DNA of 17,346 bases from Clostridiales bacterium (GCA_012511485.1 JAAZFZ010000082.1:1-17346); one strand, 5' to 3'; numbered from the stretch's first letter, positions 1-7,832 are shown. Notes: generated by a model not told the origin, from the letters alone. Translations and numbers: made by a program.

Positions 1-1095
1 CGAAGAGGTGTCCAGACTCTCGGAGCAAAGCCTGACAATAGCCATTTCAACCTCAATTTTTCTTTCAAGGCTTTTCTTTATATTTAGGGAGGCGTTTTCA
101 AGCACTGAGAGAGAATTCAGTATCCTTTCAAGCTTGAATTGAGAACTTTGTTCCTTATATTTTTTAAGCTCCACAGCCGTGCATATAATAAGGGACTGTG
201 GTTGCTTGACGGTTTTAACAATCATAAGGTTGCGAAAATGGTGGATAAGGTCAGAACATAATCTCTCCATATCACAGGAGTTTTTATAAAGGGAATTGAG
301 TAGCTCAAGTGCCTGTGAGGAATTGAAAGAGCAGATATAATCCGCCATTTCAAAAAGATAATCCCTGTTTGCAATGCCGACACATTCCGAAACCAAAGCG
401 GGAGTTATTTTTTCACCCTTTGCGGAGCAGCGGTCAAGAATAGATAAAGCATCTCTCAAAGCACCGTCGGCAACGCGCGAGATAAGAACGGCAGCCTCAG
501 GTGAAAGCTCTATATTTTCGTTTTTGGCAACAAAATTAAGTCTTGCCGACATATCCTCCTGAGGAATGCGACGAAAGTCAAAACGCTGGCAGCGGGAAAG
601 GATTGTAGCTGGCAGCTTGTGAACCTCTGTTGTTGCCAAAATAAAAATCACATGAGCGGGCGGTTCTTCAAGTGTTTTTAACAGCGCATTAAAGGCACCG
701 ATTGAGAGCATATGAACCTCGTCAATAATATAGACCCTATATTTTGCTTTGACGGGAGTGTAGTTTGCCTCCTCCCTCAAATCACGGATATTATCAACTC
801 CATTATTTGAGGCGGCATCTATTTCTATAACATCGAGTATTGAGCCGTTGTCAATCCCCTTGCAAATTTCACACTCATTGCACGGGTTGCCATTGACGGG
901 ATTAAGACAGTTGACTGCCTTGGAGAGAATTTTTGCACAGGTAGTTTTGCCTGTTCCCCTCGAGCCGGTGAAAAGATAGGCATGCGAAAACTTCCCCGAT
1001 TTAAGCTCGTTTGATAGAGTCGAGGTTACATGAGGTTGGCCGGCAACTTCGTCAAATGTACGGGGCCGCCATTTTCTGTAAAGCACCTGATACAA
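1..1095 (-). CDS. dnaX: DNA polymerase III subunits gamma/tau, 5' part (runs off left edge)
   Basis: Clamp-loader ATPase of the replicative DNA polymerase; it loads the beta clamp and joins polymerase cores at the fork. The 365 visible residues begin (M)YQVLYRKWRP, the family's standard N-terminus. Visible motifs are Walker A GSRGTGKT (residues 44-51), a zinc-binding CX8CX2CX2C (Cys63, 72, 75, 78), Walker B with DEVH (125-128), and LSRCQRFDF (166-174). The start is a TTG codon at 1095-1093 with a GGGGGT ribosome site 8 nt upstream; no ATG fits. The frame is open to base 1, so domain III is only partly present and the tau-specific tail, including any frameshift site for gamma, lies outside. 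The SRP RNA gene ends 38 bp upstream, an arrangement common in Firmicutes. Identity is very secure. Confidence 0.97.
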   Translation of the reverse strand, partial: MYQVLYRKWRPRTFDEVAGQPHVTSTLSNELKSGKFSHAYLFTGSRGTGKTTCAKILSKAVNCLNPVNGNPCNECEICKGIDNGSILDVIEIDAASNNGVDNIRDLREEANYTPVKAKYRVYIIDEVHMLSIGAFNALLKTLEEPPAHVIFILATTEVHKLPATILSRCQRFDFRRIPQEDMSARLNFVAKNENIELSPEAAVLISRVADGALRDALSILDRCSAKGEKITPALVSECVGIANRDYLFEMADYICSFNSSQALELLNSLYKNSCDMERLCSDLIHHFRNLMIVKTVKQPQSLIICTAVELKKYKEQSSQFKLERILNSLSVLENASLNIKKSLERKIEVEMAIVRLCSESLDTSS

Positions 1096-1133
1096 ATCGG
1101 AAACCCCCAAATAAAAAGAACAACCCTTGATTC

Positions 1134-1251
1134 GGTCATATGGCGGGCAGGCGGACTGTGGCGCACAGTGCTTTCCGCTTAATGCTGCTCGGTTCCCCGC
1201 CTGACATGGTTCACGGCGCCCCGCCGCACAGAACCCACACGCCACATGACC
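1134..1251 (-). ncRNA. ffs: Signal recognition particle RNA, small bacterial type (4.5S-like)
   Basis: RNA scaffold of the signal recognition particle; it binds Ffh and directs membrane and secretory proteins to FtsY and SecYEG. Read on the minus strand, the ends GGTCATGTGGCG and CGCCATATGACC pair over 12 bp. The middle carries the conserved helix-8 block GTGAACC...GTCAGG...GGAA...AGCAGC...TAAGC. The apical GGAA tetraloop is closed by CGG/CCG where the more usual sequence is TCC/GGA, so the pairing is kept but the bases differ. At about 118 nt this is the short bacterial form without the Alu domain of Bacillus. Ends are set by the terminal helix and may be off by a few bases; a T-rich run (TTCTTTTTATTT) after the 3' end may help termination. 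Confidence 0.95.
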
Positions 1252-1279
1252 AAAACAAAGTCTGTTCTCTAATGAATAC

Positions 1280-1308
1280 ATTATAATATATAGTTCATAC
1301 AAATGCAA
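1280..1308 (-). promoter_or_regulatory. Sigma-A promoter of ffs (and probably dnaX)
   Basis: On the minus strand, -35 TTGCAT (1308-1303) and a perfect -10 TATAAT (1285-1280) are separated by 17 bp. The paired 5' end of the SRP RNA lies 28 nt past the -10 box, implying a short leader of about 20 nt that would be trimmed. No other promoter is obvious between ffs and dnaX, so read-through into dnaX is likely. Confidence 0.75.
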
Positions 1309-1393
1309 GACAATTTTTATCCGTCAGGGAAAAACCGTTAAAAAGAATTATAACTTTTTTCAATGGTTTTTATTATAATTTAACGAAAATTCG

Positions 1394-1422
1394 TTGACGG
1401 AAATGGAAAATTTTGATAAACT
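1394..1422 (+). promoter_or_regulatory. Candidate promoter of the glycan cassette
   Basis: TTGACG (1394-1399), 17 bp, then TAAACT (1417-1422), about 150 nt upstream of the first start codon. The -35 is good (5 of 6) and the -10 moderate (4 of 6). The inverted repeat 1382-1395 overlaps the first bases of the -35 box, which could allow repressor control. Confidence 0.5.
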
Positions 1423-1571
1423 AATGCATGATAAAGCCTATCTGACTTTTTGCAAAGTTAAAATATGTAATAAATGAAAAATATTATATTTTTTCACCGT
1501 CAAGCACTCAGGGAGAGTACGGCTGCAAAATCAGGCTGATTCGAAAGTAAAAATATACACGGAGGAACAAG

Positions 1572-2771
1572 ATGAGCAAATACGCATTATATTTTCACAG
1601 TGGTTCTCTAAATCACGGATGTGAGGCGATTGTGCGTTCGTCGGCAGAAATGATTAAAGAAAAGGACGAAAAAGCCAAAGTCAAGCTTTACACGTTTTCT
1701 TCCAAAGAAGATGATGCAGCAAATCTTACAGAGATTGATGAAATTGAGGAGTTCAAGTTCAATGCCGGAAGGGCTTCTTCGTTCCCCTTATTTTCTATCA
1801 ATCGGCTTATGCTTGCAATATACAGTAGAATTTCTCAAACAAAGGCTGATGAATTTTATTATTCATTCTCATGCAAAAACCCTACACTTAGGCAAAGTGA
1901 TGTTTACCTCTCCATAGGCGGGGATAATTATTGTTACGGTGATGTCAGCCCGGTTGTCGCCCTGAACAGATTGCTTAAAAGGATGGGCAAAAAAATTGTT
2001 CTCTGGGGCTGCTCAATAGGGGAGAATGATTTGACGCCGCAAAAAGTGAAAGACCTCAAAAGATATGACTTAATTATAGCAAGAGAGAGCATTACATACG
2101 AAACCCTTAAAAAAGCGGGTATTACAAAAAATATCAAGCTTTGCGCAGACCCTGCCTTTACACTAAATGCCGAATATCTGCCTCTTCCCGAGGGGTTTAT
2201 AGAGAATAAAACCATAGGCCTCAACATCAGTCCGTTGATAATGAGGTTTGAAAAAAAGAACAATGAGGGAATCGGCATGAAATCAATGAAAAACCTCATC
2301 GTTTATATTTTGGAGCAGACAGATTACAATATTGCTTTTATCCCTCATGTTGCATCTTCACACAGCAACGATATGCAGCCCTTGTCGCTGCTCCACAATA
2401 TGTATAAAGATACAGGCAGAACGGTTTTGCTTTCCAACAACCTTAACGCCATGCAGCTAAAGGGATATATAGCAAGGTGCCGTGCTTTTGTGGGGTCAAG
2501 AGCGCACGCCGCAATAGCCTCATATTCCTCAAAGGTGCCGACTCTTGTTTTAGGATACAGTGTCAAGGCAAAGGGCATGGCAAGGGATATTTTCGGAAGT
2601 GAGGAAGGGCTTGTTCTGCCAATTCAGGAGTTGAGAGATGAAAACGAGCTGAAAAACGCCTTTATTAATCTCCTTGAAAGGGAGGAGGAATACAGGCAGA
2701 AGCTCTCTGAGGTTATGCCCGATTATATTAAGAGGGCAAAGAGTGCTGCCGACCATTTGTTGACTCTTTAA
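1572..2771 (+). CDS. Polysaccharide pyruvyl transferase family protein
   Basis: Family enzymes move pyruvate from phosphoenolpyruvate onto a sugar hydroxyl, forming a ketal and adding negative charge to exopolysaccharides or cell-wall polymers (CsaB and WcaK are named relatives). The 399-residue protein has a GT-B-like layout. The N-terminal part shows the early HGCEA element (residues 15-19), followed by SIGGDNYCYG and WGCSIGEND. The C-terminal half ends in the family's SRAH (309-312) and a VPTLVLGYSVKAKG loop, where conserved basic residues bind phosphoenolpyruvate. No signal peptide or membrane segment, so it should act in the cytoplasm on a lipid-linked or nucleotide-activated acceptor. 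Start is ATG with GGAGGA 5 nt upstream. It heads a three-gene run with two glycosyltransferases, which supports glycan assembly. Acceptor unknown. Confidence 0.88.
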   Translation: MSKYALYFHSGSLNHGCEAIVRSSAEMIKEKDEKAKVKLYTFSSKEDDAANLTEIDEIEEFKFNAGRASSFPLFSINRLMLAIYSRISQTKADEFYYSFSCKNPTLRQSDVYLSIGGDNYCYGDVSPVVALNRLLKRMGKKIVLWGCSIGENDLTPQKVKDLKRYDLIIARESITYETLKKAGITKNIKLCADPAFTLNAEYLPLPEGFIENKTIGLNISPLIMRFEKKNNEGIGMKSMKNLIVYILEQTDYNIAFIPHVASSHSNDMQPLSLLHNMYKDTGRTVLLSNNLNAMQLKGYIARCRAFVGSRAHAAIASYSSKVPTLVLGYSVKAKGMARDIFGSEEGLVLPIQELRDENELKNAFINLLEREEEYRQKLSEVMPDYIKRAKSAADHLLTL

Positions 2772-2780
2772 TAAAAAGAA

Positions 2781-3701
2781 ATGAAAAATTTTTTGTTAGC
2801 AATTTGGAATTATTTGTTTGATTTAAAAAACAGAATTTGGAACGGGGCTTTGGTTGCTTTTAGTTTTGTTTACAGAAAAGCAGCCAGGCCTCTTGTTGTT
2901 AAAGGCATTGACGATACAATTGAATATATTATTAAAAATAAATGCTCCGTGAGCCGCTTTGGGGACGGAGAAATAAAGCTTGCGGCGGGAAAAAGTATAT
3001 CCTTCCAAAAGGCGTCCTCATTTGTTACCGAAAAAATGAGGGAGGTACTGGGCAGCGATTCAAATGGGCATATTGTTGCTGTGGCAGATGTTTTTTCGGG
3101 CTGCGCTGATATGACCGAAGAGGCACGTGCGCACTGGAAAAAGCACCTGGCAAGATACACAAGAACATGGTATAGGCATACAAAAAAGGGCAAGGTCTAT
3201 TACAATGCTTTTATGAGCAGGCCATATATGTCCTTTGCAGATAAAGGCTCCTGCAAAAAAACCTTTGCTTTGCTTAAAAAGATATGGGAAGGGCAGGATA
3301 TTGTTTTCATCGAAGGCGAAAAAAGCAGGCTGGGCGTGGGTAATGATTTGTTTGATAATGCAAAATCCATACAAAGAATTTTATGGCCCGCAACAGATGC
3401 CTTTGATAAATATAACGAGCTGCTTGAATATGCAAAGAGAGTTGATAAAGCAAGGCTGTTAATTCTGGCTCTCGGCCCCTGCGCAACTGCTCTCTCCTAC
3501 GACCTGCATCTGCTGGGCTACCGTGCGATTGACCTTGGACATGCGGATATTGAATATGAATGGTTTTTGCAGGGTGCAACCGAAAAAACCCCTGTGAAAA
3601 ATAAATTTGTCAACGAAGCGGGTGCCGGCAAGGATGTAGGCGATTTGAATGACAGTGTCTATCTATCGCAAATAATTGCAAGGGTGGGGTTAGATGATTA
3701 A
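2781..3701 (+). CDS. GT-D fold glycosyltransferase (DUF1792 family)
   Basis: Family members are metal-dependent glycosyltransferases with the distinct GT-D fold, described for a streptococcal enzyme that extends O-glycans on serine-rich repeat adhesins. The 306 residues contain the family block SVSRFGDGEIKL (residues 56-67). Asp62-Gly63-Glu64 fit the DXE metal site, followed by SISFQKASS and, later, IEGEKSRLGVGNDLFDNA and LALGPCATALSYDLHLLGYRAIDLGH. An extra N-terminal segment of about 40 residues, rich in aromatic and hydrophobic residues (LLAIWNYLF, ALVAFSFVY), could sit on the membrane face. It starts 9 bp after the pyruvyl transferase with only a poor ribosome site (AAAAAGAA), suggesting translational coupling. 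It overlaps the next gene by 8 bp. Donor and acceptor cannot be read from sequence. Confidence 0.85.
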   Translation: MKNFLLAIWNYLFDLKNRIWNGALVAFSFVYRKAARPLVVKGIDDTIEYIIKNKCSVSRFGDGEIKLAAGKSISFQKASSFVTEKMREVLGSDSNGHIVAVADVFSGCADMTEEARAHWKKHLARYTRTWYRHTKKGKVYYNAFMSRPYMSFADKGSCKKTFALLKKIWEGQDIVFIEGEKSRLGVGNDLFDNAKSIQRILWPATDAFDKYNELLEYAKRVDKARLLILALGPCATALSYDLHLLGYRAIDLGHADIEYEWFLQGATEKTPVKNKFVNEAGAGKDVGDLNDSVYLSQIIARVGLDD

Positions 3702-4713
3702 AGCCAGCTTCATAGTCCCTGTATATAAAGTCGAAAAATACCTCAGGGAATGTGTTGATTCAATTCTTGCACAGACACTTGAAAGCTTTGAATTGCTCCT
3801 GGTCGATGACGGCTCGCCCGATAACTGCCCCGAAATCTGTGATGAATACGCTGAAAAAGACAGCAGGGTAAGGGTCTTTCACAAGGAGAACGGGGGAGTT
3901 TCCTCCGCTCGCAATGTAGGGATAGCCGGCGCACGGGGCAAATATATCTGTTTTATTGATAGTGATGATTTTATTTCCGGGGACTTTGCCCAAGGGCTTT
4001 TCAATGCAGCTGAAAAATATGGTGCGGATATTGTGCAGGGCGGGATTTCCTATTGCTCCGAAGACGGGGAGACAAAATATGAGGAAAAATCGAGACTTCC
4101 CCTTGACACTGTGATTTCCCACAGTCAGGTATGCGCTCTTTTTGATGAAATGAGCAGCAAGTGCCTGGCTCTTTATTGCTGGAGAAATATGTTCAGGCGG
4201 GATTTCCTAATAAACAATAGTATTAAATTCGATGAGAGCTTAAAAATCGGTGAGGACTCTGTTTTCAACGAACAGGCACTCCTGCTCGCCTCAATCGTTA
4301 CGGCTATTGATAGCTGTAATTATTATTATCGAAGCAGAGAAGACAGCGCAATGAATATAAAATATAAAAAGGATTATGACCGAATTCTGAATCTTCAGTG
4401 GAAAAGAAAAATCGAGCTTTATGAAAAATACTGCGAAAGCCCGTCGGAGCGTTTTTATGAGGACATTGCAAAATACTGCATTGAGGCCCTTTTGCCCTCA
4501 CTTCTTAAAAACATATATAATAATCCTGTCAAGGCTAAGTACAGGCAGGCAAAAAAAGTCTTTGCACTTGAAATGTTCAAACGCTCCTTTGAGGATTTTG
4601 ATATTAATAAAATCCGCTCAAAATCACTGGACTGGCTAATGTTTTTGATGATAAAAAACGGGCATTGGCTTTTTGCACATCTGCTTTGCAAATACGTTTT
4701 GTTTAGAAACTAA
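3694..4713 (+). CDS. Glycosyltransferase family 2 (GT-A fold)
   Basis: Inverting GT2 enzyme expected to add one sugar from a nucleotide donor to a growing surface glycan on the cytoplasmic side of the membrane. The first 110 residues form the nucleotide-binding half: SFIVPVYKVEKYL (5-17), VDDGS (37-41), the NGGVSSARNVG stretch (66-76) and FIDSDD (87-92), whose Asp89/Asp91 form the DXD-type metal site. An acidic GEDSVFNE block near residue 187 matches the region carrying the catalytic base in relatives. The C-terminal 100 residues are basic and alpha-helical looking, without clear membrane spans. The start lies inside the end of the GT-D gene with GGGTGGGG just upstream. This is the last gene of the cassette; a terminator follows 18 bp after the stop. 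Sugar specificity unknown. Confidence 0.9.
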   Translation: MIKASFIVPVYKVEKYLRECVDSILAQTLESFELLLVDDGSPDNCPEICDEYAEKDSRVRVFHKENGGVSSARNVGIAGARGKYICFIDSDDFISGDFAQGLFNAAEKYGADIVQGGISYCSEDGETKYEEKSRLPLDTVISHSQVCALFDEMSSKCLALYCWRNMFRRDFLINNSIKFDESLKIGEDSVFNEQALLLASIVTAIDSCNYYYRSREDSAMNIKYKKDYDRILNLQWKRKIELYEKYCESPSERFYEDIAKYCIEALLPSLLKNIYNNPVKAKYRQAKKVFALEMFKRSFEDFDINKIRSKSLDWLMFLMIKNGHWLFAHLLCKYVLFRN

Positions 4714-4730
4714 TTGATAAACAAACCCAA

Positions 4731-4782
4731 TAACCCCTTTTTCAAGTCAAATAATGACGAAAAAGGGGTTAATTTGTTTTTG
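4731..4782 (+). terminator. Rho-independent terminator of the glycan cassette
   Basis: TAACCCCTTTTT (4731-4742) pairs with AAAAAGGGGTTA (4760-4771). The loop holds a smaller GTCA/TGAC stem around AATAA. ATTTGTTTTTG follows. It separates the cassette from the P-loop gene, which therefore needs its own promoter. Confidence 0.88.
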
Positions 4783-4866
4783 TTCCTGTATTATTTTAGT
4801 ATTGTGAAGATGATACAGGCACTCAAACTGTCCCATATGAATAGACTTTATTCAGGAGGGATAATT

Positions 4867-5955
4867 ATGGAGACTTGCACCAAAAGGTTTTTTCTCGGGG
4901 CAAACACGCCACAGGGTTTTTATTCCCTGTTTGACGAGCTATACAGCCCGAAAAACGGCTGGAAGCTTTATATTATCAAGGGAGGGCCGGGCACAGGCAA
5001 ATCCGGCTTTATTAAGGAGGCGGCAGAGAGAATTGAGAAGGAAGGCTATGAGGTTGAGAGAATACACTGCTCCTCCGACCCCTCTTCCCTGGACGCTGTA
5101 ATTATTCCGCAGCTCAAGGCAAGCGTTGCAGACGGCACAGCTCCTCATGTGCTGGAACCGAAATATCCGGGAGCTGTGGAGGAAATAATAAACCTAGGAG
5201 AATGCTGGGACTCCGAAAAGCTCAAAGCCGACTCGTCGAAAATAATCGAGCTTACAGACAACAACTCGGCCTGCCACCGCCGCTGCATAAGGTTTCTCGA
5301 GGCGGCAGCTTCTTTAAAAGGCGATGTCAGAAGGATAGCCTATACTCACACGGATGAAGTGAAAATAGACCGCTATGCCTCACGCATTGCATCAAGGGAA
5401 TTCGGCTCGCCGAGAGGGAGAGTCGGCAGGGAGAGCCGCCGCTTTGTCAGTGCCGTGACTCCCATCGGAATTGACACCTTTTATGACACATTCGAGAAGC
5501 TCTGCGACAATATTATGGTGGTTGACGACGAATATTCAGCAGCGTCAGTTCTCCTTGCAGATAAGCTGAGAAGCTACGCCCTGGGGCTTGGCCTTGATGT
5601 AATCAGCTGCCTTTGCCCCCTTGCTCCGTCCCTGGGTGCGGAACACATAATTATCCCTGAAATCAGATATGCCGTTTTTACATCCAACAGCTATCATGAT
5701 GACCAGTTTCTCAATGTCAAAACAATTCATGCATCAAGGTTCATGGATACAAACGGACTTAGAGAGAGCCGCCACAGAATAGCCTTCAACAGAAAAACGC
5801 AGGGTGAGCTGATTGACGAATCAATCAATGCACTAATTAATGCAAAGCATATCCATGACGAGCTGGAAAAGCACTATATTTCCTCCATGGATTTTGAAAA
5901 GATCATGAACAAGGGCAAAGAGCTTGCCGAAAAAATCCTTGAAAATGATGCCTGA
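4867..5955 (+). CDS. Tandem-repeat P-loop ATPase-like protein, second P-loop degenerate
   Basis: Resembles a poorly characterised Firmicutes family of about 360-370 residues (I recall it as PRK06851-like) with two P-loop NTPase-like halves; no cellular role is established that I know of. Length here is 362. Repeat 1 (residues 7-110) has FFLGANTPQGF, Walker A GGPGTGKS (39-46), IHCSSDPSSLDAVIIPQL and GTAPHVLEPKYPG. Repeat 2 (192-290) has the matching RFVSAVTPIG, CLCPLAPSLGAEHIIIPEI and TSNSYHD. At the place of the P-loop it reads VVDDEYSAASVLL (218-230), with no glycine-rich loop and no Lys-Ser. Start ATG 4867 has AGGAGGG 6 nt upstream. An in-frame TTG at 4714 would add 51 residues but encodes the terminator hairpin, so it was rejected. 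It lies between two terminators and is probably monocistronic. Confidence 0.8.
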   Translation: METCTKRFFLGANTPQGFYSLFDELYSPKNGWKLYIIKGGPGTGKSGFIKEAAERIEKEGYEVERIHCSSDPSSLDAVIIPQLKASVADGTAPHVLEPKYPGAVEEIINLGECWDSEKLKADSSKIIELTDNNSACHRRCIRFLEAAASLKGDVRRIAYTHTDEVKIDRYASRIASREFGSPRGRVGRESRRFVSAVTPIGIDTFYDTFEKLCDNIMVVDDEYSAASVLLADKLRSYALGLGLDVISCLCPLAPSLGAEHIIIPEIRYAVFTSNSYHDDQFLNVKTIHASRFMDTNGLRESRHRIAFNRKTQGELIDESINALINAKHIHDELEKHYISSMDFEKIMNKGKELAEKILENDA

Positions 5956-5968
5956 GAATAAGGCGCAA

Positions 5969-5998
5969 AAAACCCCGATGAAAGGACATCGGGGTTTT
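5969..5998. terminator. Bidirectional terminator between the P-loop gene and fucI
   Basis: AAAACCCCGATG (5969-5980), loop AAAGGA, CATCGGGGTTTT (5987-5998): a perfect 12-bp stem. The minus-strand transcript ends in TTTTTT after the hairpin, and the plus-strand transcript in TTTTGACTTGTTTATTT. It serves the two convergent genes, whose stops are 14 bp and 8 bp away. Confidence 0.92.
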
Positions 5999-6005
5999 GA
6001 CTTGT

Positions 6006-7811
6006 TTATTTATACATCGGGCCGTAGGCTGCACAGGCTCTGAAATCCGCACTTTCCAAATTCTTTGTGCCGAATGCGGACCATGAATGAGGCCTGTAGA
6101 TATTGCAGTCGTCAATGTTGTGCATTGAAACCGGGATTCGCAGCATGCTGGCAAGGGTTATCAAATCCTTGCCAATATGGCCGTAGGTCAGGGAGCCGTG
6201 ATTTGCTCCCCAGTTTGCCATGACGGAATAGACATCCTTAAAAGCGTCGTTTGCGTCTGTTCTCGGTGCGAACCAGGTTGTCGGCCATGTCGGGTCGGTG
6301 CGCAAATCGAGCTTTTTATGAACCTCGTCGGGAAGAACAACCGTGTAGCCCTCCGCAATCTGAAGGGCGGGACCGAGTCCATCAATAATATTCAAGCGAA
6401 TCATCGTTACGGGCATTTCCGCCAAGGTTTTGAAATGAGAGGAATACCCGCCGCCGCGGAAATAGCCCTTGTCACCCGGGCACCAGTCTGTAACCTTGAG
6501 CATATTATCTATATCCTCATTAGTTACCTTCCACCAGGGCTTGATTACGGGGTTCCCGTTTTCATCCTTTTGAACTCCCGTTGCATCAAGGGCAGCCGCG
6601 CCGGAATTTATAAGGTGAATGAAACCGTCGGCAGCCTTGCCTTCGGGCTTCCAGCCGGTCACACGCTCAATTGCTTCGGGACTCCAATATGTTCTCACAT
6701 CGGCAAAAATGCTTGCAGTGCCGGTCAGGAGCTTGCCAAAAAGCATTGAAACGCCATTGAGGCCATCGTTTTCGGTTGCAAAGGAAATGGGCTCTTTTTT
6801 GCCGTTCCAGTCAAAGCTGGAGTTAAGAATCGCCTCAGTAAAATCGCCGTTGGGCATATAGTCAGTCCACTGCCTCTGCCCCTGGAAGCCGCCTAAAATG
6901 GCGTTTTTGCCAAGAGCCTCCTCATGCCAGCCATGCGTGAGAATTCCGTTTTGACCCTTTGCGGCCTCTGAGGGGGTGACACTGTCAAGCTTCTCGTTGC
7001 CAAGCATAATGTCACGGCAAATAAGAGTCATTTTGACAACGAACTCCCACTCCCAGTCTTTTCTCTCTCTTGAGGACGGCTTTTCGTTTTTGTCGAACCC
7101 TTCGGGGCAGTGCTCCTTAACCCATTTAAGAGCCTTTTTGAATTCATCCTTATCATATATTTCAAGGTCAACCCTGCGGCGCACCTCGGACATATCAACC
7201 CATTCCGGGCGAAGACCCAAATAATCCTGCATAAATCCGGCATTGCAGTAGGAGCCGGCAATACCCATTGAAACTGAGCCAATTCCGACATAGGATTTGC
7301 CCTTTATTTGACCCACGGTAATTGCGCAGCGGGCAAAGCGAAGGAGCTTTTCCTTGACATCCTCGGGTATGCTTGCATCCTCAACATCCTGAACATCGTG
7401 GCCGTAGATTGAAAATGCGGGCAATCCCCTTTGAGCGTGAGCAGCAAGCACAGCCGCAAGATAAACCGCACCGGGGCGTTGCGTTGCGTTGAAGCCCCAT
7501 ACAGCCTTTATTGTTGTTGGGTCATAGTCCATTGTCTCGCTGCCGTAGCACCAGCAGGGAGTCACGGAGAGCGTGGCGCAGACATTCTTGTTCGAAAAAT
7601 ATTCGGCACACTTCGCTGCCTCGGCACCGCCGCCGATTGTGCAGGGTGAAATAACGCACTCGGCAGGACTTGCATCGGAATAGAACACATTTGCCTCTAT
7701 TAACTCCTTAGCTGCCCTTGCCAGGGACATTGTCTTTTCTTCAAGGCTCTCACGCACGCCACCCCAGCGCCCGTCAATAATAGGCCTTATACCGATTCTA
7801 GCTTTTGACAT
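6006..7811 (-). CDS. fucI: L-fucose isomerase
   Basis: Mn2+-dependent cytosolic aldose-ketose isomerase converting L-fucose to L-fuculose (D-arabinose is a side substrate in relatives). The 601-residue product aligns closely with E. coli FucI (591 aa): KIGIRP-like start, VTPCWCYGSETMD, SIYGHDVQD, GFQGQRQWTDYMPNGD, SFDWNG, YFRGGGYSS and WPTTWFAPR. The metal and catalytic residues Glu347 (ATEND), Asp371 (FADVRTYW) and His538 (NWGANHG) are present, each shifted by 10 from E. coli Glu337, Asp361 and His528. Start ATG 7811 was chosen because AAAGGA (7826-7821) is 9 nt upstream; it directly abuts the in-frame ATG at 7820, which is too close. It is the last gene of the operon, 21 bp after the kinase stop, and ends at the shared terminator. 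Confidence 0.97.
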   Translation of the reverse strand: MSKARIGIRPIIDGRWGGVRESLEEKTMSLARAAKELIEANVFYSDASPAECVISPCTIGGGAEAAKCAEYFSNKNVCATLSVTPCWCYGSETMDYDPTTIKAVWGFNATQRPGAVYLAAVLAAHAQRGLPAFSIYGHDVQDVEDASIPEDVKEKLLRFARCAITVGQIKGKSYVGIGSVSMGIAGSYCNAGFMQDYLGLRPEWVDMSEVRRRVDLEIYDKDEFKKALKWVKEHCPEGFDKNEKPSSRERKDWEWEFVVKMTLICRDIMLGNEKLDSVTPSEAAKGQNGILTHGWHEEALGKNAILGGFQGQRQWTDYMPNGDFTEAILNSSFDWNGKKEPISFATENDGLNGVSMLFGKLLTGTASIFADVRTYWSPEAIERVTGWKPEGKAADGFIHLINSGAAALDATGVQKDENGNPVIKPWWKVTNEDIDNMLKVTDWCPGDKGYFRGGGYSSHFKTLAEMPVTMIRLNIIDGLGPALQIAEGYTVVLPDEVHKKLDLRTDPTWPTTWFAPRTDANDAFKDVYSVMANWGANHGSLTYGHIGKDLITLASMLRIPVSMHNIDDCNIYRPHSWSAFGTKNLESADFRACAAYGPMYK

Positions 7812-7832
7812 TAAAATCATTCCTTTCAGTCA

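Larger units (their letters stand above)
1252..1571. other. AT-rich divergent spacer between ffs and the glycan cassette
   Basis: About 320 bp without a convincing gene. It holds the minus-strand ffs promoter, a plus-strand promoter candidate at 1394-1422, an inverted repeat at 1382-1395 (AACGAA, 2-nt gap, TTCGTT), and a 13-bp near-palindrome at 1529-1541 (AATCAG-G-CTGATT) about 20 bp before the ribosome site of the first cassette gene. A 17-codon frame starting at the ATG near 1425 has no ribosome site and is not called. I recognise no riboswitch consensus. Confidence 0.6.

Noticed and set aside
1382..1395. LexA/DinR-type SOS box
   Set aside because: The inverted repeat does not fit the Gram-positive GAAC-N4-GTTC core.
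1425..1478. 17-codon possible leader peptide upstream of the glycan cassette
   Set aside because: No ribosome site, and no following hairpin that would suit attenuation.
1500..1571. Possible riboswitch or attenuator before the pyruvyl transferase gene
   Set aside because: Only a short near-palindrome was found; no known aptamer consensus and no terminator stem.
4714..4866. TTG-initiated N-terminal extension of the P-loop protein
   Set aside because: It would translate the terminator hairpin and has no ribosome site, while ATG 4867 has a strong AGGAGGG at ideal spacing and a family-like N-terminus.
6177..6749. 190-codon plus-strand frame
   Set aside because: It is antisense to fucI, which is strongly conserved; the translation has no family features.
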